A stretch of 64,000 nucleotides of DNA from Microbacterium sp. LKL04 (GTDB lineage Bacteria > Actinomycetota > Actinomycetes > Actinomycetales > Microbacteriaceae), in assembly GCF_900102005.1 (NCBI RefSeq), contig NZ_LT627736.1, positions 1,922,001-1,986,000 of the forward strand, written 5' to 3'. The translations under genes were made by a program, and so were the position numbers. This document shows, one piece after another, positions 31,421-40,192 of this stretch (the stretch's first letter is position 1; each line of letters opens with the position of its first letter). Under the pieces are notes generated by a model. That model was not told where the DNA came from and searched no databases. It saw nothing but the letters and a program-made list of their open reading frames with translations.

Positions 31421-32797
31421 GTGCCGAGCGCTGCGAACCACCCTCACGAGTGCACCGTCTTCTTCTTGCCGGGATTGGGACTGGATGCCGCCTCTGCCGG
31501 CGCCGTCGCGGCCTCGGCCGATCCGCGGCTCCGCGTCGTCGGCATCGATCTGCTCGATCGGGGGCGCGCGGCATCCGTCGACGACCTCGCCGACACCGCG
31601 CTCGAGCGGATCGCGGCGGAGGCCGACGGCGGCCCCTTCCTCGTGTGCGGACACAGCCTCGGCGGCAAAGTCGCCGCTCGCGTCATGGCGCGCGTGCTGG
31701 CCGGCACCGAGCAGGTCTTCGGGCTCGCGGGCGCCGTGCTCCTCGCTCCCTCTCCCCCGACGCCGGAGCCGATGCCCGACGACAAGCGCGCCGAGATGCT
31801 CGCCACCGCGCAGGGTGACCACCTGTCACGGGAGGATGCCGCCGCCTTCGTCACGGCGAACGTCGCCACCCCCCTTTCCGCCGACGTGAACGACGCGGCG
31901 ATCGATGCCGTCGTGCGGCAACCGGCATCCGCGTGGCGCGACTGGCTCACCGCGGGCAGCCTCGAGGACGCGACGTCGCTCGTGGGCGTGCTTGACCTGC
32001 CCGTCGTCGTACTGGCGGGCGAGGACGACGAGGCGCTCGGCGCCGACGCGCAGCCCGATCTGATCGCCGAGGTATACCCCCGCGCCCGCGTCGAGCGGAT
32101 GCCAGGCGTCGGCCACCTGCTGCCGTACGAGGCTCCCGAGCGGGTCGCCGCGGTGCTTGCCGAGACGTGGGATGCGATCCGCGCGGCGGCTCCGGTGGTG
32201 CCGGCGGAGTGGGGGCGCGTGATCGCGTCGTCGCGCGTCGATGTCGCCGTGCGGCGGACGCTCGCCCACCGCGCGATCGCGGATGACCGGGGCCGCGCGC
32301 CCCGCACGCTGAACCGTGCTCAGGTCGAGACGCTCCGTGCGCTCGCGGCGCTGCTCGTGCCGCAGGGCGACGGGCCGTCCATCGACCTGGCGTCGCGCAT
32401 CGACGACATGCTCGCCGAGGGCGGCACCGACGGCTGGCGTCCGCTCGGCTCCCCCGCCGATCCGATCGCGTACGCCCGCGGCCTGGACGCGATCGCCGCG
32501 GTGTGGCCCGGCGAGGTCACCGAGCAGCGCAGCCTGATCGTGCGGCTCATCACCGACGGCATCGACGCGGCGGGCCTTGGGGCAGACGGCATCCGCTCGT
32601 GGTTCGAGGATGCGCGCAACGATCTGCTGCGCATGTGGCTGGCCCACCCGGCGTCGCTCGCGCGCATCGGGTTCGACGGTTTCGCGGTCGGCGGTACCGG
32701 CCCGCGTCCGGCGGGATGGTCCGCCGTCTCGGCGGGCGAACGAGAGACATGGGAGCCGAGCGAGCTCGGCGAGACAGTGGTGGAGGGAGCCGCGTGA
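31421..32797 (+). CDS. alpha/beta hydrolase fused to a gluconate-2-dehydrogenase-subunit-3-like domain
   Basis: The 458-residue protein has two parts. Residues ~10-255 are an alpha/beta hydrolase with the nucleophile elbow GHSLGGK, an acid in LAGEDDEAL and the histidine in GVGHLLPY. Residues ~280-450 resemble the small subunit (subunit 3) of FAD-dependent gluconate dehydrogenases (LNRAQVETLRALAALLVPQ; WLAHPASLARIGFDGFAVGG). Its stop overlaps the start of the GMC oxidoreductase gene as GTGA, which is the catalytic partner expected for such a subunit. The GTG start is fixed by the -10 at 31409-31414. No TAT signal is seen, so the pair is probably cytosolic. Substrate unknown. Confidence 0.75.
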   Translation: MPSAANHPHECTVFFLPGLGLDAASAGAVAASADPRLRVVGIDLLDRGRAASVDDLADTALERIAAEADGGPFLVCGHSLGGKVAARVMARVLAGTEQVFGLAGAVLLAPSPPTPEPMPDDKRAEMLATAQGDHLSREDAAAFVTANVATPLSADVNDAAIDAVVRQPASAWRDWLTAGSLEDATSLVGVLDLPVVVLAGEDDEALGADAQPDLIAEVYPRARVERMPGVGHLLPYEAPERVAAVLAETWDAIRAAAPVVPAEWGRVIASSRVDVAVRRTLAHRAIADDRGRAPRTLNRAQVETLRALAALLVPQGDGPSIDLASRIDDMLAEGGTDGWRPLGSPADPIAYARGLDAIAAVWPGEVTEQRSLIVRLITDGIDAAGLGADGIRSWFEDARNDLLRMWLAHPASLARIGFDGFAVGGTGPRPAGWSAVSAGERETWEPSELGETVVEGAA

Positions 32798-34365
32798 CCG
32801 GCGATCATCGCCGGGTGACGGATCACCCGGGCATGCAGAGGTTCGATCTGGACGAGGTCGTCGACGTCGTCGTCGTGGGGACGGGTGCCGGCGGCGCTCC
32901 CCTGCTCGCGCGTCTCGCCGAGGCGGGCCTGCGGGTCGTGGCGCTCGAGGCGGGCCCGGACTTCGCGCCGAGCGAGTTCACCCCCGATGAGCTCGAGTCC
33001 ACGAAGATCAACTGGATGTCGGAGCGCCTCAGCGGCGGCGACGATCCGACGGCGTTCGGGCCCAACAACAGCGGTTACGGCGTCGGCGGAAGCACGCTGC
33101 ACTGGGGCGCGTTCACGCCGCGCCCGGATGCGCGCGACCTGCGCCTGCGCACCGACACGGGCGAGGGGCGCGACTGGCCGATCGATCACGCCGAGCTGAT
33201 CCGCTACATCGAGCGGGTCGAATCCGACATCGGCGTCAGCGGACCGGCGCACTACCCGTGGGACCCCTCGCGCTCGTACGCCTACCCGCCGGTGCGGCGC
33301 AACGGCTCGTCCGACGTGATGATCCGCGGGTGCGAGGCACTCGGCATCACGGCGACCGACGGACCGGCGGCGATCCTCACGCGCGACCGCGACCAGCCGC
33401 ACTACGGCGTGCGCTCGGCGACGCTCGACAACGGCGACATCCATCAGGGCGATCGCTTCGGCGCGAAGGCGACGACCGCGAACACGTACCTGCCTGCCGC
33501 CGTGGCCGCCGGTGCCGAGGTGCGCCCCGACGCCTTCGTCCACGGGATCGAACGGGATGCCTCGGGCACCGTCACGGCCGTCGTGTACCGCTCCGGCGGT
33601 GCCGACCACCGACAGCGCTGCGCCGCGCTCGTGCTCGCGGCCGGCGGTGTCGAGACGCCGCGGCTGCTGCTGCACACCGGAGTCGGCAACGCGAACGGCG
33701 TCGTGGGCCGCGGGTTCATGGCGCACGGCGGCGTCCAGGTGTGGGGCACGTTCGACGAGCCGATCCGCGGCTACCGCGGGTACCCATCGTCGATCATCAG
33801 CGAGGACTTCGTGCGTCCGGACGACGCCGACTTCGTGGGCGGCTACCTGCTGCAGAGCCTCGGCGTGATGCCGCTGAACTTCGGCACGCAACTCGTCCGC
33901 GGGGCGGGGCTCTGGGGCGACGACCTCATGTCGGCCATGAGCGCGTACCCGTTCAGCGCCGGCGTCGGCATGAACGGCGAATGCCTCCCCGACGACCGCA
34001 ACGCCCTGACCCTCAGCGACGAGCTCGCCGAAGACGGGATGCCGCGGGCCGAGATCACGTTCTCGCAGGGGGACAACGAGCGGGCCATCGACCGGCACGG
34101 CGTCGCGGTGATGGAGCGGATCCTGCGGGCCGCGGGTGCCCGCAGCACGCGGGTCCTGCAGCGCTCATGCCACACGCTCGGGACGGCCCGGATGGGTGAC
34201 GATCCGACCGACAGCGTCGTGGACGCATCCGGTCGGTCGCACGAGATCGAGAACCTCTGGATCTGCGACAACTCGACGTTCCCGAGTGCTCTGACGGCGA
34301 ACCCCGCGTTGACGCAGATGGCGCTCGCACTCCGGACCGCCGATCTCCTGCTCGCGAGCCGCTGA
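32794..34365 (+). CDS. GMC-type FAD-dependent oxidoreductase
   Basis: The 523-residue enzyme belongs with gluconate/alcohol dehydrogenase large subunits. VVVGTGAGGAPLLARLAEAG is the FAD-binding GxGxxG, VGGSTLHWGAFTPR is the conserved second flavin block, LVLAAGGVETPRLLL the third, and the C-terminal SCHTLGTARMG and NPALTQMALALR carry the active-site His and the Asn region. GTG 32794 overlaps the upstream stop, with GGAGGGAG as ribosome binding site. It would oxidise a sugar or polyol together with the fused subunit upstream. No signal peptide is visible. Confidence 0.88.
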   Translation: MTGDHRRVTDHPGMQRFDLDEVVDVVVVGTGAGGAPLLARLAEAGLRVVALEAGPDFAPSEFTPDELESTKINWMSERLSGGDDPTAFGPNNSGYGVGGSTLHWGAFTPRPDARDLRLRTDTGEGRDWPIDHAELIRYIERVESDIGVSGPAHYPWDPSRSYAYPPVRRNGSSDVMIRGCEALGITATDGPAAILTRDRDQPHYGVRSATLDNGDIHQGDRFGAKATTANTYLPAAVAAGAEVRPDAFVHGIERDASGTVTAVVYRSGGADHRQRCAALVLAAGGVETPRLLLHTGVGNANGVVGRGFMAHGGVQVWGTFDEPIRGYRGYPSSIISEDFVRPDDADFVGGYLLQSLGVMPLNFGTQLVRGAGLWGDDLMSAMSAYPFSAGVGMNGECLPDDRNALTLSDELAEDGMPRAEITFSQGDNERAIDRHGVAVMERILRAAGARSTRVLQRSCHTLGTARMGDDPTDSVVDASGRSHEIENLWICDNSTFPSALTANPALTQMALALRTADLLLASR

Positions 34366-34482
34366 ACCGCAGCCGTCATCCTCCGGACACGTCGGTCCGC
34401 TACGGTGAGCGGCACGTCTTCGCCAACGGTGCCGATCACTCGAGTCTGAGCGCATCCGCGCTGCCGTCTGAGGAGGTCACCG

Positions 34483-34626
34483 ATGTCCGGTCGTTCGTCG
34501 CACCGCCGTTCGCGTCAGCGTTCCGCTCCGAAGCCACCGGGTCTGCGGTGGTGGGCGTATGCCGCCGTGATCGTCGTCGCGCTGGGCGTGATCGCCCTCG
34601 TGGTCGCCGCTCTGCTGGAGTACTGA
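34483..34626 (+). CDS. small membrane protein (47 aa)
   Basis: A short gene with a strong GAGGAGGT ribosome binding site 5 nt before the ATG. The product has a basic N terminus (MSGRSSHRRSRQRSAPKPPG) and one hydrophobic helix (about residues 24-44, YAAVIVVALGVIALVVAALL), then ends EY. It is convergent with the membrane ATPase-like gene, whose stop is 3 bp away. Function unknown; it may be a single-pass modulator. Confidence 0.7.
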   Translation: MSGRSSHRRSRQRSAPKPPGLRWWAYAAVIVVALGVIALVVAALLEY

Positions 34627-34629
34627 GAG

Positions 34630-36468
34630 TCAGCCGACCCGGGACGCCCCCGCGGGGCGGCGCGACCACCACGCACGGCGCGGCAGGACCGCGATGGGTG
34701 CCGGCACCTGGTCGCGTTCGGGGTTCAGCGGCACGGGGACTTCGAGCACGACCGCGTCGCCCTGCTGGTAGATGCGGGCGCCGACGCCCAGCACGCTGAT
34801 GCCGCGCAACTGAGGGGCGACGACGGGTTCCTTGTCGAGGATGCCGGTCGACCAGGTCCGCACGAGCAGCGCATCGCCCGTGACGTCGATGTCGACCCAG
34901 ACCTGCTTGGCGATGGAGTGCTTGATCGCGTTGACGAAACCCTCGTTGACGATGGTGGCGACGCGGCGGGAGAGCGCGGGGTCGGTGAGCGCGTCCGTCG
35001 CGGCGCGCGAGATGGTGCTGTCGACCCCGACGACGGATCGCCAGGTGGCGACGAGTTCGGACAGATCCTCGTGGGCGCTCTGCACCGTCCCCTCGAGCGC
35101 GGCGGAGTCGACCTCGGCGATGAACGCGAGGATCGAATCGAAGGCGGCATCCGTCTCTCGGCGGAACGTCGCGACGTCGTCCGGAGTGAGCTCCCACTCG
35201 TCCGCCGCGGCAGCGAGCAGGACGCAGCGACCCTGCACGCGTCCGTGCAGGACGTGCGCGGCGTTGCGCAGCGGCCGGCGTGCCGAGGCGGTCTTCGCGG
35301 TCAGGGTCCGGGCGACGAGGGCGAGCACGACCTCGAGCCGGTGCGCACTGTCGGACGCGCGGGCCATGGCGTCGGTGCAGGCGGCGAGCGCGAGGGCGAC
35401 GAGCGGCAGCGACGCGAGCGGAACGAGGCGCGTGGGGTCGTTCGGGGCGATGAAGAGGTGCGCGACGAGGGTCATCACGACCCCGGCGGCGATCCACGTG
35501 CCGACGATGATGCGTCCGCGTCGCGACGGCGGCGCGTCCCGGGTGAGGAGCCGGATGGCGAGGTCGGCGGCCAGGGTGACCGGCATGCCGAGCAGGATCG
35601 CTCCCCCGGCGACCCACGGGCCGGCGAGGTGGTGCACGTGCGGGACGGCGCCGAGGAAGAAGACGAAACCGGTCAACGCGAACGGGGTGGGTCTCAGCAT
35701 CGTCAGCGCGGACCGCGGCGGCGCGTCGGCCGGCTGCTCTTCGGCCGCTGCGGCGATGACGCGCAGGTCGAGCCCGCTGCGCTCCTCGAGCTGGTGGCTG
35801 GCGGTGCGGACTTCCTCGGAGTAGTCGCGGACCGCGACGAAGTCGATCGTCCCGGCGAGCATCTCCTCACGGCTGCGACGAAGCCGAGAGATGAGGGGGC
35901 TGAGCACCTCGCGGTTCTCGGACTCGAATCGGGCCAGGCGGCGCCGCCCGTCGGTCAGCGTGACGATGGCCGCGCTGAGACGGGCGCGGCTGCCGCGGGT
36001 GAGCTCGATCGATCGTACGGTCATCGCGATGATCGACAGCCCCGCCACCCAGACGACAATGTTCGAGGTGATGCGGGCGGTGAGACCGCTGAAGTCCGGC
36101 GTCCCGGCAAACACCAGGACGTACACGCCTTCGTTGACGAACGGACGCAGGATCGCGGCGATGACGACGGCCGCGAGGACGAGGATGCCGCGAGCCGTCG
36201 CCCGCCGCATCCGTCTCTCCGCGCGGGCCACGGGGATCAGCGCGGCGACGAGGGTCGCCCATCCGACGACCGCGATGACCACGACCTGCAGATAGCCGGA
36301 GGGACCGGAGAAGTGCTGGAACGGCGCCATGACCGTGAGCGAGACGATCAGGCTGATCCACAGCGCCGTTCGCGTGAAGAAGGCGCGACTGGTGACGGCA
36401 TCCCACCACACGTGGACGCCGAGGATGATGCGCCGCTGCGCAGCGAGTTCGGGTGCCCGCCCAGCCAT
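34630..36468 (-). CDS. multi-pass membrane protein with histidine-kinase-like ATPase end (paralog A)
   Basis: I do not recognise a named family. The 612-residue protein has about four helices at 35-150, a coiled segment (~160-235), four more helices at ~260-362, a helical pair, and a Bergerat-like C terminus. Blocks shared with the protein at 57661-59361, in the same order: RPFVN (108), ARITSN (131), VRDYSEEVRTASHQL (213), VLHGRVQGRC (406) and NEGFVNAIKHS (508). The last is an N-box; the histidine of VLHGR could be a phosphoacceptor but no standard H-box exists, and the expected DxG position reads STGIL. A -10 TAGACT lies at 36511-36516 (minus strand). Probably a sensor; inferred. Confidence 0.7.
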   Translation of the reverse strand: MAGRAPELAAQRRIILGVHVWWDAVTSRAFFTRTALWISLIVSLTVMAPFQHFSGPSGYLQVVVIAVVGWATLVAALIPVARAERRMRRATARGILVLAAVVIAAILRPFVNEGVYVLVFAGTPDFSGLTARITSNIVVWVAGLSIIAMTVRSIELTRGSRARLSAAIVTLTDGRRRLARFESENREVLSPLISRLRRSREEMLAGTIDFVAVRDYSEEVRTASHQLEERSGLDLRVIAAAAEEQPADAPPRSALTMLRPTPFALTGFVFFLGAVPHVHHLAGPWVAGGAILLGMPVTLAADLAIRLLTRDAPPSRRGRIIVGTWIAAGVVMTLVAHLFIAPNDPTRLVPLASLPLVALALAACTDAMARASDSAHRLEVVLALVARTLTAKTASARRPLRNAAHVLHGRVQGRCVLLAAAADEWELTPDDVATFRRETDAAFDSILAFIAEVDSAALEGTVQSAHEDLSELVATWRSVVGVDSTISRAATDALTDPALSRRVATIVNEGFVNAIKHSIAKQVWVDIDVTGDALLVRTWSTGILDKEPVVAPQLRGISVLGVGARIYQQGDAVVLEVPVPLNPERDQVPAPIAVLPRRAWWSRRPAGASRVG

Positions 36469-36616
36469 TCGTCGTTCTTTCCCCAGAAAGAGGCCTGTCG
36501 GCCCGGCGTCAGTCTAGCGGCGGAGGCCCCTCGGCGAGAGTGTCTGCCGAGAACATGACGAACGCGGGACGAGCGCGACGCTTGTCAACGGCCCCGGCGC
36601 TCGCGACGGCCCGACC

Positions 36617-36622
36617 TATCGT
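36617..36622 (+). promoter_or_regulatory. -10 of glutamate-cysteine-ligase-like gene (leaderless)
   Basis: TATCGT, 6 nt, then GTG 36629. Confidence 0.45.
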
Positions 36623-36628
36623 GGCGGG

Positions 36629-38092
36629 GTGGGAGAAGAAGTCGAGAAGCAGGAGATCACGGGTGCCGACCGCACCCTTCATCGCGAGAAGATCCGTCGG
36701 AACCTCGACGTCTTCGAACGGATGCTGCGCGAAGCCCGGTTCGACACCGATGACCCGATGACGGGGCTCGAACTCGAGCTGAACCTCGTGGACGCCGTCG
36801 GGGACCCCGCCATGCGAAACGAGCAGGTCCTCAGGGCGATCGCCGATCCCGCGTTCGTGACGGAGCTCGGTCGCTTCAACGTCGAGATCAACGTGCCGCC
36901 CGCGAAGCTGCGCGAGGGCGGTCTCTCGACCTTCGAGGACGGCATGCGAAAGCGACTGAACGACGCCGAGGTGCGGTCCGCCGACCTCGGCGCGCACCTC
37001 GTGATGATCGGCATCCTGCCCACCCTGGCGCAGCGTCATCTGAGCAGCGACACCCTCAGCCCGGACTCGCGGTACGACCTGCTGAACGAGCAGGTGCTGG
37101 ACGCGCGCGGTGAGGACATCGCGATCTCGATCGCCGGGCCTGAGCGACTCGAGACGACGGCCGACTCGATCGTGCCCGAGGCGGCGTGCACGAGCACGCA
37201 GTTCCACGTGCAGACCTCGCCCGCGCAGTTCGCGTCGTACTGGAACGCGTCGCAGGCGATCGCGGGTGCGCAGCTCGCGGTGGCGGCGAACTCGCCCTAC
37301 CTGCTGGGCCGGGAGCTGTGGCGCGAGTCGCGGATTCCGCTCTTCGAGCAGGCGACCGACACACGTAGCGAGGAGTTGAAGGCGCAGGGCGTGCGTCCTC
37401 GGGTGTGGTTCGGCGAACGCTGGATCACGTCGGTGTTCGACCTGTTCGAAGAGAACGTCCGGTACTTCCCGGCGCTGCTGCCGATCATCGACGATGAGGA
37501 CCCACTCGAGGTGCTCGAGTCGGGCGGCGTGCCGTCGCTGGCGGAACTGAAGCTGCACAACGGCACGGTGTACCGGTGGAACCGCCCGGTGTACGACATC
37601 GCCGACGGAATGCCGCACCTGCGTGTGGAGAACCGCATCCTCGCGGCGGGTCCGACGGTGGTCGACACGGTCGCGAACGCCGCGTTCTATTTCGGCCTGG
37701 TGCGTTCGCTCGCGGAGGATGAGCGCCCGGTGTGGTCGCGGATGCCGTTCGCCGCCGCGCAGGAGAACTTCCAGTCGGCGGCGCGCGTGGGCATCGACGC
37801 GCAGCTGTCGTGGCCGGGTACCGGTCAGGTGCCCGCGACGGGCCTGATCCTCGACACCCTGCTGCCCCTCGCCGCGGAGGGCCTCGATGCGTGGGGCGTT
37901 CCGCCCCACGAGCGCGACCGCTACCTCGGGATCATCGAGGGCCGCTGCGTGACGAGGACGAACGGCGCCGAATGGTTCGCCCGTCGAATGCGGGCTCGCT
38001 CGGGGATGGAGCGCGACGACGCTCTCCGCACCACGCTGCTCGAGTACCGCGAGGCGATGCACACGAACGAGCCGGTGCACACCTGGAGCTGA
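36629..38092 (+). CDS. glutamate-cysteine ligase family protein (GCS2-like)
   Basis: The 487-residue protein has the GCS2-type core: GLELELNLVD (metal/substrate acid cluster), RFNVEINVPP, STQFHVQTSP, RVENRILAAGPTVVDTVAN, and FAAAQENFQSAAR. Such proteins ligate glutamate to cysteine or to other amines; in actinobacteria they may serve thiol protection or unknown gamma-glutamyl products. Lack of a mycothiol or ergothioneine neighbour leaves the substrate open. The GTG start is fixed by the -10 at 36617-36622. A strong hairpin follows the stop. Confidence 0.82.
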   Translation: MGEEVEKQEITGADRTLHREKIRRNLDVFERMLREARFDTDDPMTGLELELNLVDAVGDPAMRNEQVLRAIADPAFVTELGRFNVEINVPPAKLREGGLSTFEDGMRKRLNDAEVRSADLGAHLVMIGILPTLAQRHLSSDTLSPDSRYDLLNEQVLDARGEDIAISIAGPERLETTADSIVPEAACTSTQFHVQTSPAQFASYWNASQAIAGAQLAVAANSPYLLGRELWRESRIPLFEQATDTRSEELKAQGVRPRVWFGERWITSVFDLFEENVRYFPALLPIIDDEDPLEVLESGGVPSLAELKLHNGTVYRWNRPVYDIADGMPHLRVENRILAAGPTVVDTVANAAFYFGLVRSLAEDERPVWSRMPFAAAQENFQSAARVGIDAQLSWPGTGQVPATGLILDTLLPLAAEGLDAWGVPPHERDRYLGIIEGRCVTRTNGAEWFARRMRARSGMERDDALRTTLLEYREAMHTNEPVHTWS

Positions 38093-38117
38093 GATAGCGC
38101 CGCTCGATGCACATGCA

Positions 38118-38147
38118 GAACGCCCTGGCCCGAGGGCCAGGGCGTTC
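38118..38147. terminator. bidirectional terminator
   Basis: A 13-bp perfect stem (38118-38130 with 38135-38147) with a 4-nt loop CGAG sits between two convergent genes, 25 nt past one stop and 11 nt past the other. Confidence 0.8.
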
Positions 38148-38158
38148 GCGTCAGTGGC

Positions 38159-38329
38159 TTACTTGAACGCGTCCTTCACGTTCTCGCCGGCCTGCTTGAC
38201 GTTGGCCTCGGTCTGGTCCTTGTGACCTTCAGCCTCGAGGCGCTCGTTGTCGGTGGCCTTACCGGCCGCTTCCTTGCCCTTGCCGGTGAGGTCCTGGGCG
38301 GTGTTCTTGATCTTGTCGTCGAGTCCCAT
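38159..38329 (-). CDS. CsbD family protein
   Basis: A 56-residue hydrophilic protein, MGLDDKIKNTAQDLTGKGKE at the start and AGENVKDAFK at the end, matching the small stress-linked CsbD family (GK.KE..G..T.....EAEG). AAAGGA precedes the ATG. CsbD is a general-stress gene in Bacillus; its biochemical role is unknown. It is transcribed away from the acyltransferase end and closed by the terminator at 38118-38147. Confidence 0.88.
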   Translation of the reverse strand: MGLDDKIKNTAQDLTGKGKEAAGKATDNERLEAEGHKDQTEANVKQAGENVKDAFK

Positions 38330-38383
38330 GATCTGGTCCTTTCGTCGATGTCCCGGGAGCGGAACGTTCCGGGACCGTCAACG

Positions 38384-39457
38384 CTACGAACGGGAGGGGG
38401 ATGCCGCGAGGCCCTGGTGTTTTGCGGTCGGATGAGTTACCCGGGCCTTGAACCTATTGAACGGCCGCTCGACGAGGAACCAGCTGACGGTCGCGAGCCC
38501 GATGGTGACAATGGAGGCGATCCAGGGCCAGCTGTTCGGCGCGAGGTCGCGCGCCCAGAACGTGACGGGGTAGTTCCACAGGTAGGCCGCGTACGAGACC
38601 ACACCGAGGCCGAGGAGGGGCTTCGCGATCGAGGCGACAGTGGGGATGGTCCGCAGGTACCAGATGAGCGCGACGGTCAGCACGCCGATGAGCACACCGC
38701 CGACGGCGTAGACGATGAGCGAGCTCTTCGCATCCGGGATGAACACGAGCGCGATGAGACCCGCGACCGCTGCCCCGGCCACCCACGGTCGCCGGCGTTC
38801 CGTGATGATCCAGTTGAGCCTCACCTGCGCCAGTCGGGCAGCGGCGCCGATGATCATGGCGATGGTCCACGTGGTCGGCAGCGTGTAGAGGAAGGTGGGG
38901 TCGTCCCGGTGGACAACGATCGTGACGGCCAGGGCGACCACGACGACGGCCGCCGCTCCGAAAACGACGGCACGAAGCTTTCGGAAACGGATGCCGAACA
39001 CCAGCAGGAGCGGCCACACCAGGTAGAACTGCTCCTCGTTCGCGAGCGTCCACAGGTGGGTCATCGAGCGGCTGGTGGGCTCGAGGCCGGGGATGTTCGT
39101 CGTGTAGGTCGCGGCGAGCACCACCGTGCGCCACACCGCGTCGCGCGTGTCGATGAGGTCGATGACGCCTTCGACGATGACGAACCCGATGAGGAGGAAG
39201 GCCAGAGCGGGAACCAGCCGGATCGCGCGGTTGCGGTAGAACCGCCCGTACCGCACCCGCCCGTGCTGTCGAACGTCGGAGACGAGGATGCCGGTGATCA
39301 GATACCCGCTGAGGGTGAAGAACACGACGACCCCGACGATGCCGGCGCCACCGAACACCTGCGGCCACGAGTGCCGCAGCAGCACGAGCAGGATCGCCAG
39401 CCCGCGGAGGAGGTCAAGCCCTTCGATGCGATGTGGGCTCACGGCCGTGGAGGGCAT
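38384..39457 (-). CDS. membrane acyltransferase, OafA/YrhL type (acyltransferase family 3)
   Basis: The 357-residue membrane protein has about ten helices. The start EGLDLLRGLAILLVLLRHSW contains the R-x10-H motif thought to be catalytic, then FFTLSGYLITGIL, RFYRNRAIRLVPAL, and HLWTLANEEQFYLVWP, all typical. It would O-acylate a sugar of a surface glycan. ATG 39457 has GGGAGGAG 5 nt upstream. A 6-6-6 inverted repeat sits in its leader and is preserved in the broken second copy at 40057-40210. Confidence 0.9.
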   Translation of the reverse strand: MPSTAVSPHRIEGLDLLRGLAILLVLLRHSWPQVFGGAGIVGVVVFFTLSGYLITGILVSDVRQHGRVRYGRFYRNRAIRLVPALAFLLIGFVIVEGVIDLIDTRDAVWRTVVLAATYTTNIPGLEPTSRSMTHLWTLANEEQFYLVWPLLLVFGIRFRKLRAVVFGAAAVVVVALAVTIVVHRDDPTFLYTLPTTWTIAMIIGAAARLAQVRLNWIITERRRPWVAGAAVAGLIALVFIPDAKSSLIVYAVGGVLIGVLTVALIWYLRTIPTVASIAKPLLGLGVVSYAAYLWNYPVTFWARDLAPNSWPWIASIVTIGLATVSWFLVERPFNRFKARVTHPTAKHQGLAASPSRS

Positions 39458-39470
39458 CCGGTCTCCTCCC

Positions 39471-39488
39471 GATCGGTCACTGCCGATC
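39471..39488. promoter_or_regulatory. inverted repeat in acyltransferase leader
   Basis: GATCGG-TCACTG-CCGATC lies 14 nt before the acyltransferase ATG, just downstream of a TACTCT -10 (minus strand 39491-39496). The same 18 bases occur at 40193-40210. It could be an operator or a 5' hairpin of the mRNA. Confidence 0.5.
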
Positions 39489-39678
39489 AGAGAGTAGCGG
39501 GTGGGCGCACGTTGCCACCGACGCACTTGTGGTCCCGCGGGTCGTTCTGCACTTACGCGTCCGTTCGCGGAGTGCCCGGGCCAATCCGAATTCGGCAGGG
39601 TTCCGAACATTTCGGGTGGTCGGCTCAGCGGCCGGGGGGTCGCACGCAACGGTGCGGAGCTCCGACCATCAACGTCGG

Positions 39679-39720
39679 ATCGCCCCCGCTCAGTCGTGGG
39701 GACTGTTGAGTGGGGGCGAT
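39679..39720. terminator. hairpin downstream of the glmM remnant
   Basis: ATCGCCCCCGCTCA (39679-39692) pairs with TGAGTGGGGGCGAT (39707-39720), 14 bp with one G-T pair and a 14-nt loop. It lies 67 nt past the stop of the glmM remnant. The rest of 39497-39786 shows nothing I can identify. Confidence 0.5.
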
Positions 39721-39786
39721 TCGAGCGGGTCATCTATGGATGCCGCTGTGACCTGTTCGGTCTTGGCCACTCCTGCAGACGTGACC

Positions 39787-40056
39787 TCAGCCGCGTACGA
39801 CCTCCGCAAGTTGCTCCGCAACCCGCTTCGCGTCTTCTTCGGACGCCGCTTCGACCATGACCCGCACGAGCGGCTCGGTGCCCGACGGGCGCAGCAACAC
39901 CCGGCCGGTGTCGCCGAGTTCCGTTTCGACGGCCTCTACCGCGGCGAGCACGTCGGCATCGGTGGCGCGCGAGCGTTCGACGCCCTTCACGTTGATGAGC
40001 ACCTGCGGGAAGACAGTCATGACCTTCGCGAGTTCCGACAGCGGCTTACGCTGACG
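39787..40056 (-). pseudogene. 3' fragment of a second glmM
   Basis: The minus strand encodes only the last ~89 codons of GlmM (from [20 protein letters not shown] to LAEVVRG). It differs from the C terminus of the intact gene (43959-45302) at just about four residues, although the DNA differs at roughly one base in eight, so most changes are silent. It keeps the canonical [11 protein letters not shown], whereas the intact gene has [11 protein letters not shown]. No start signal precedes it; its 5' side is joined to an acyltransferase fragment. It is a remnant, not a working gene. Confidence 0.85.
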
Positions 40057-40179
40057 CGCCGACGCCGGCACCGCCGAAGACCTGCGGCCAGGAGTGACGC
40101 ATAAGCACCAGAAGGATCGCCCATCCGCGGGGAGGTCCGACCCCTGGATGCGTTGCCGGGCGGTGGCCGTCGAGGGCGT
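40057..40179 (-). pseudogene. 5' fragment of a second acyltransferase
   Basis: This stretch matches the first ~41 codons of the acyltransferase at 38384-39457, including its ribosome binding site and leader repeat, but the start codon is ACG instead of ATG and a frameshift follows within 20 codons. The match stops at GCCGGCGTC near 40060, where glmM sequence begins. The 40211-40442 stretch upstream holds no gene that I can see. Confidence 0.8.
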
Positions 40180-40192
40180 CCTGTCTCCTCCC

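Noticed and set aside
34630..36468. Calling the membrane ATPase paralogs ordinary sensor histidine kinases
   Set aside because: They lack an H-box of the HisKA or HisKA_3 type, and the ATP-pocket Asp is missing, so a standard kinase label would mislead.
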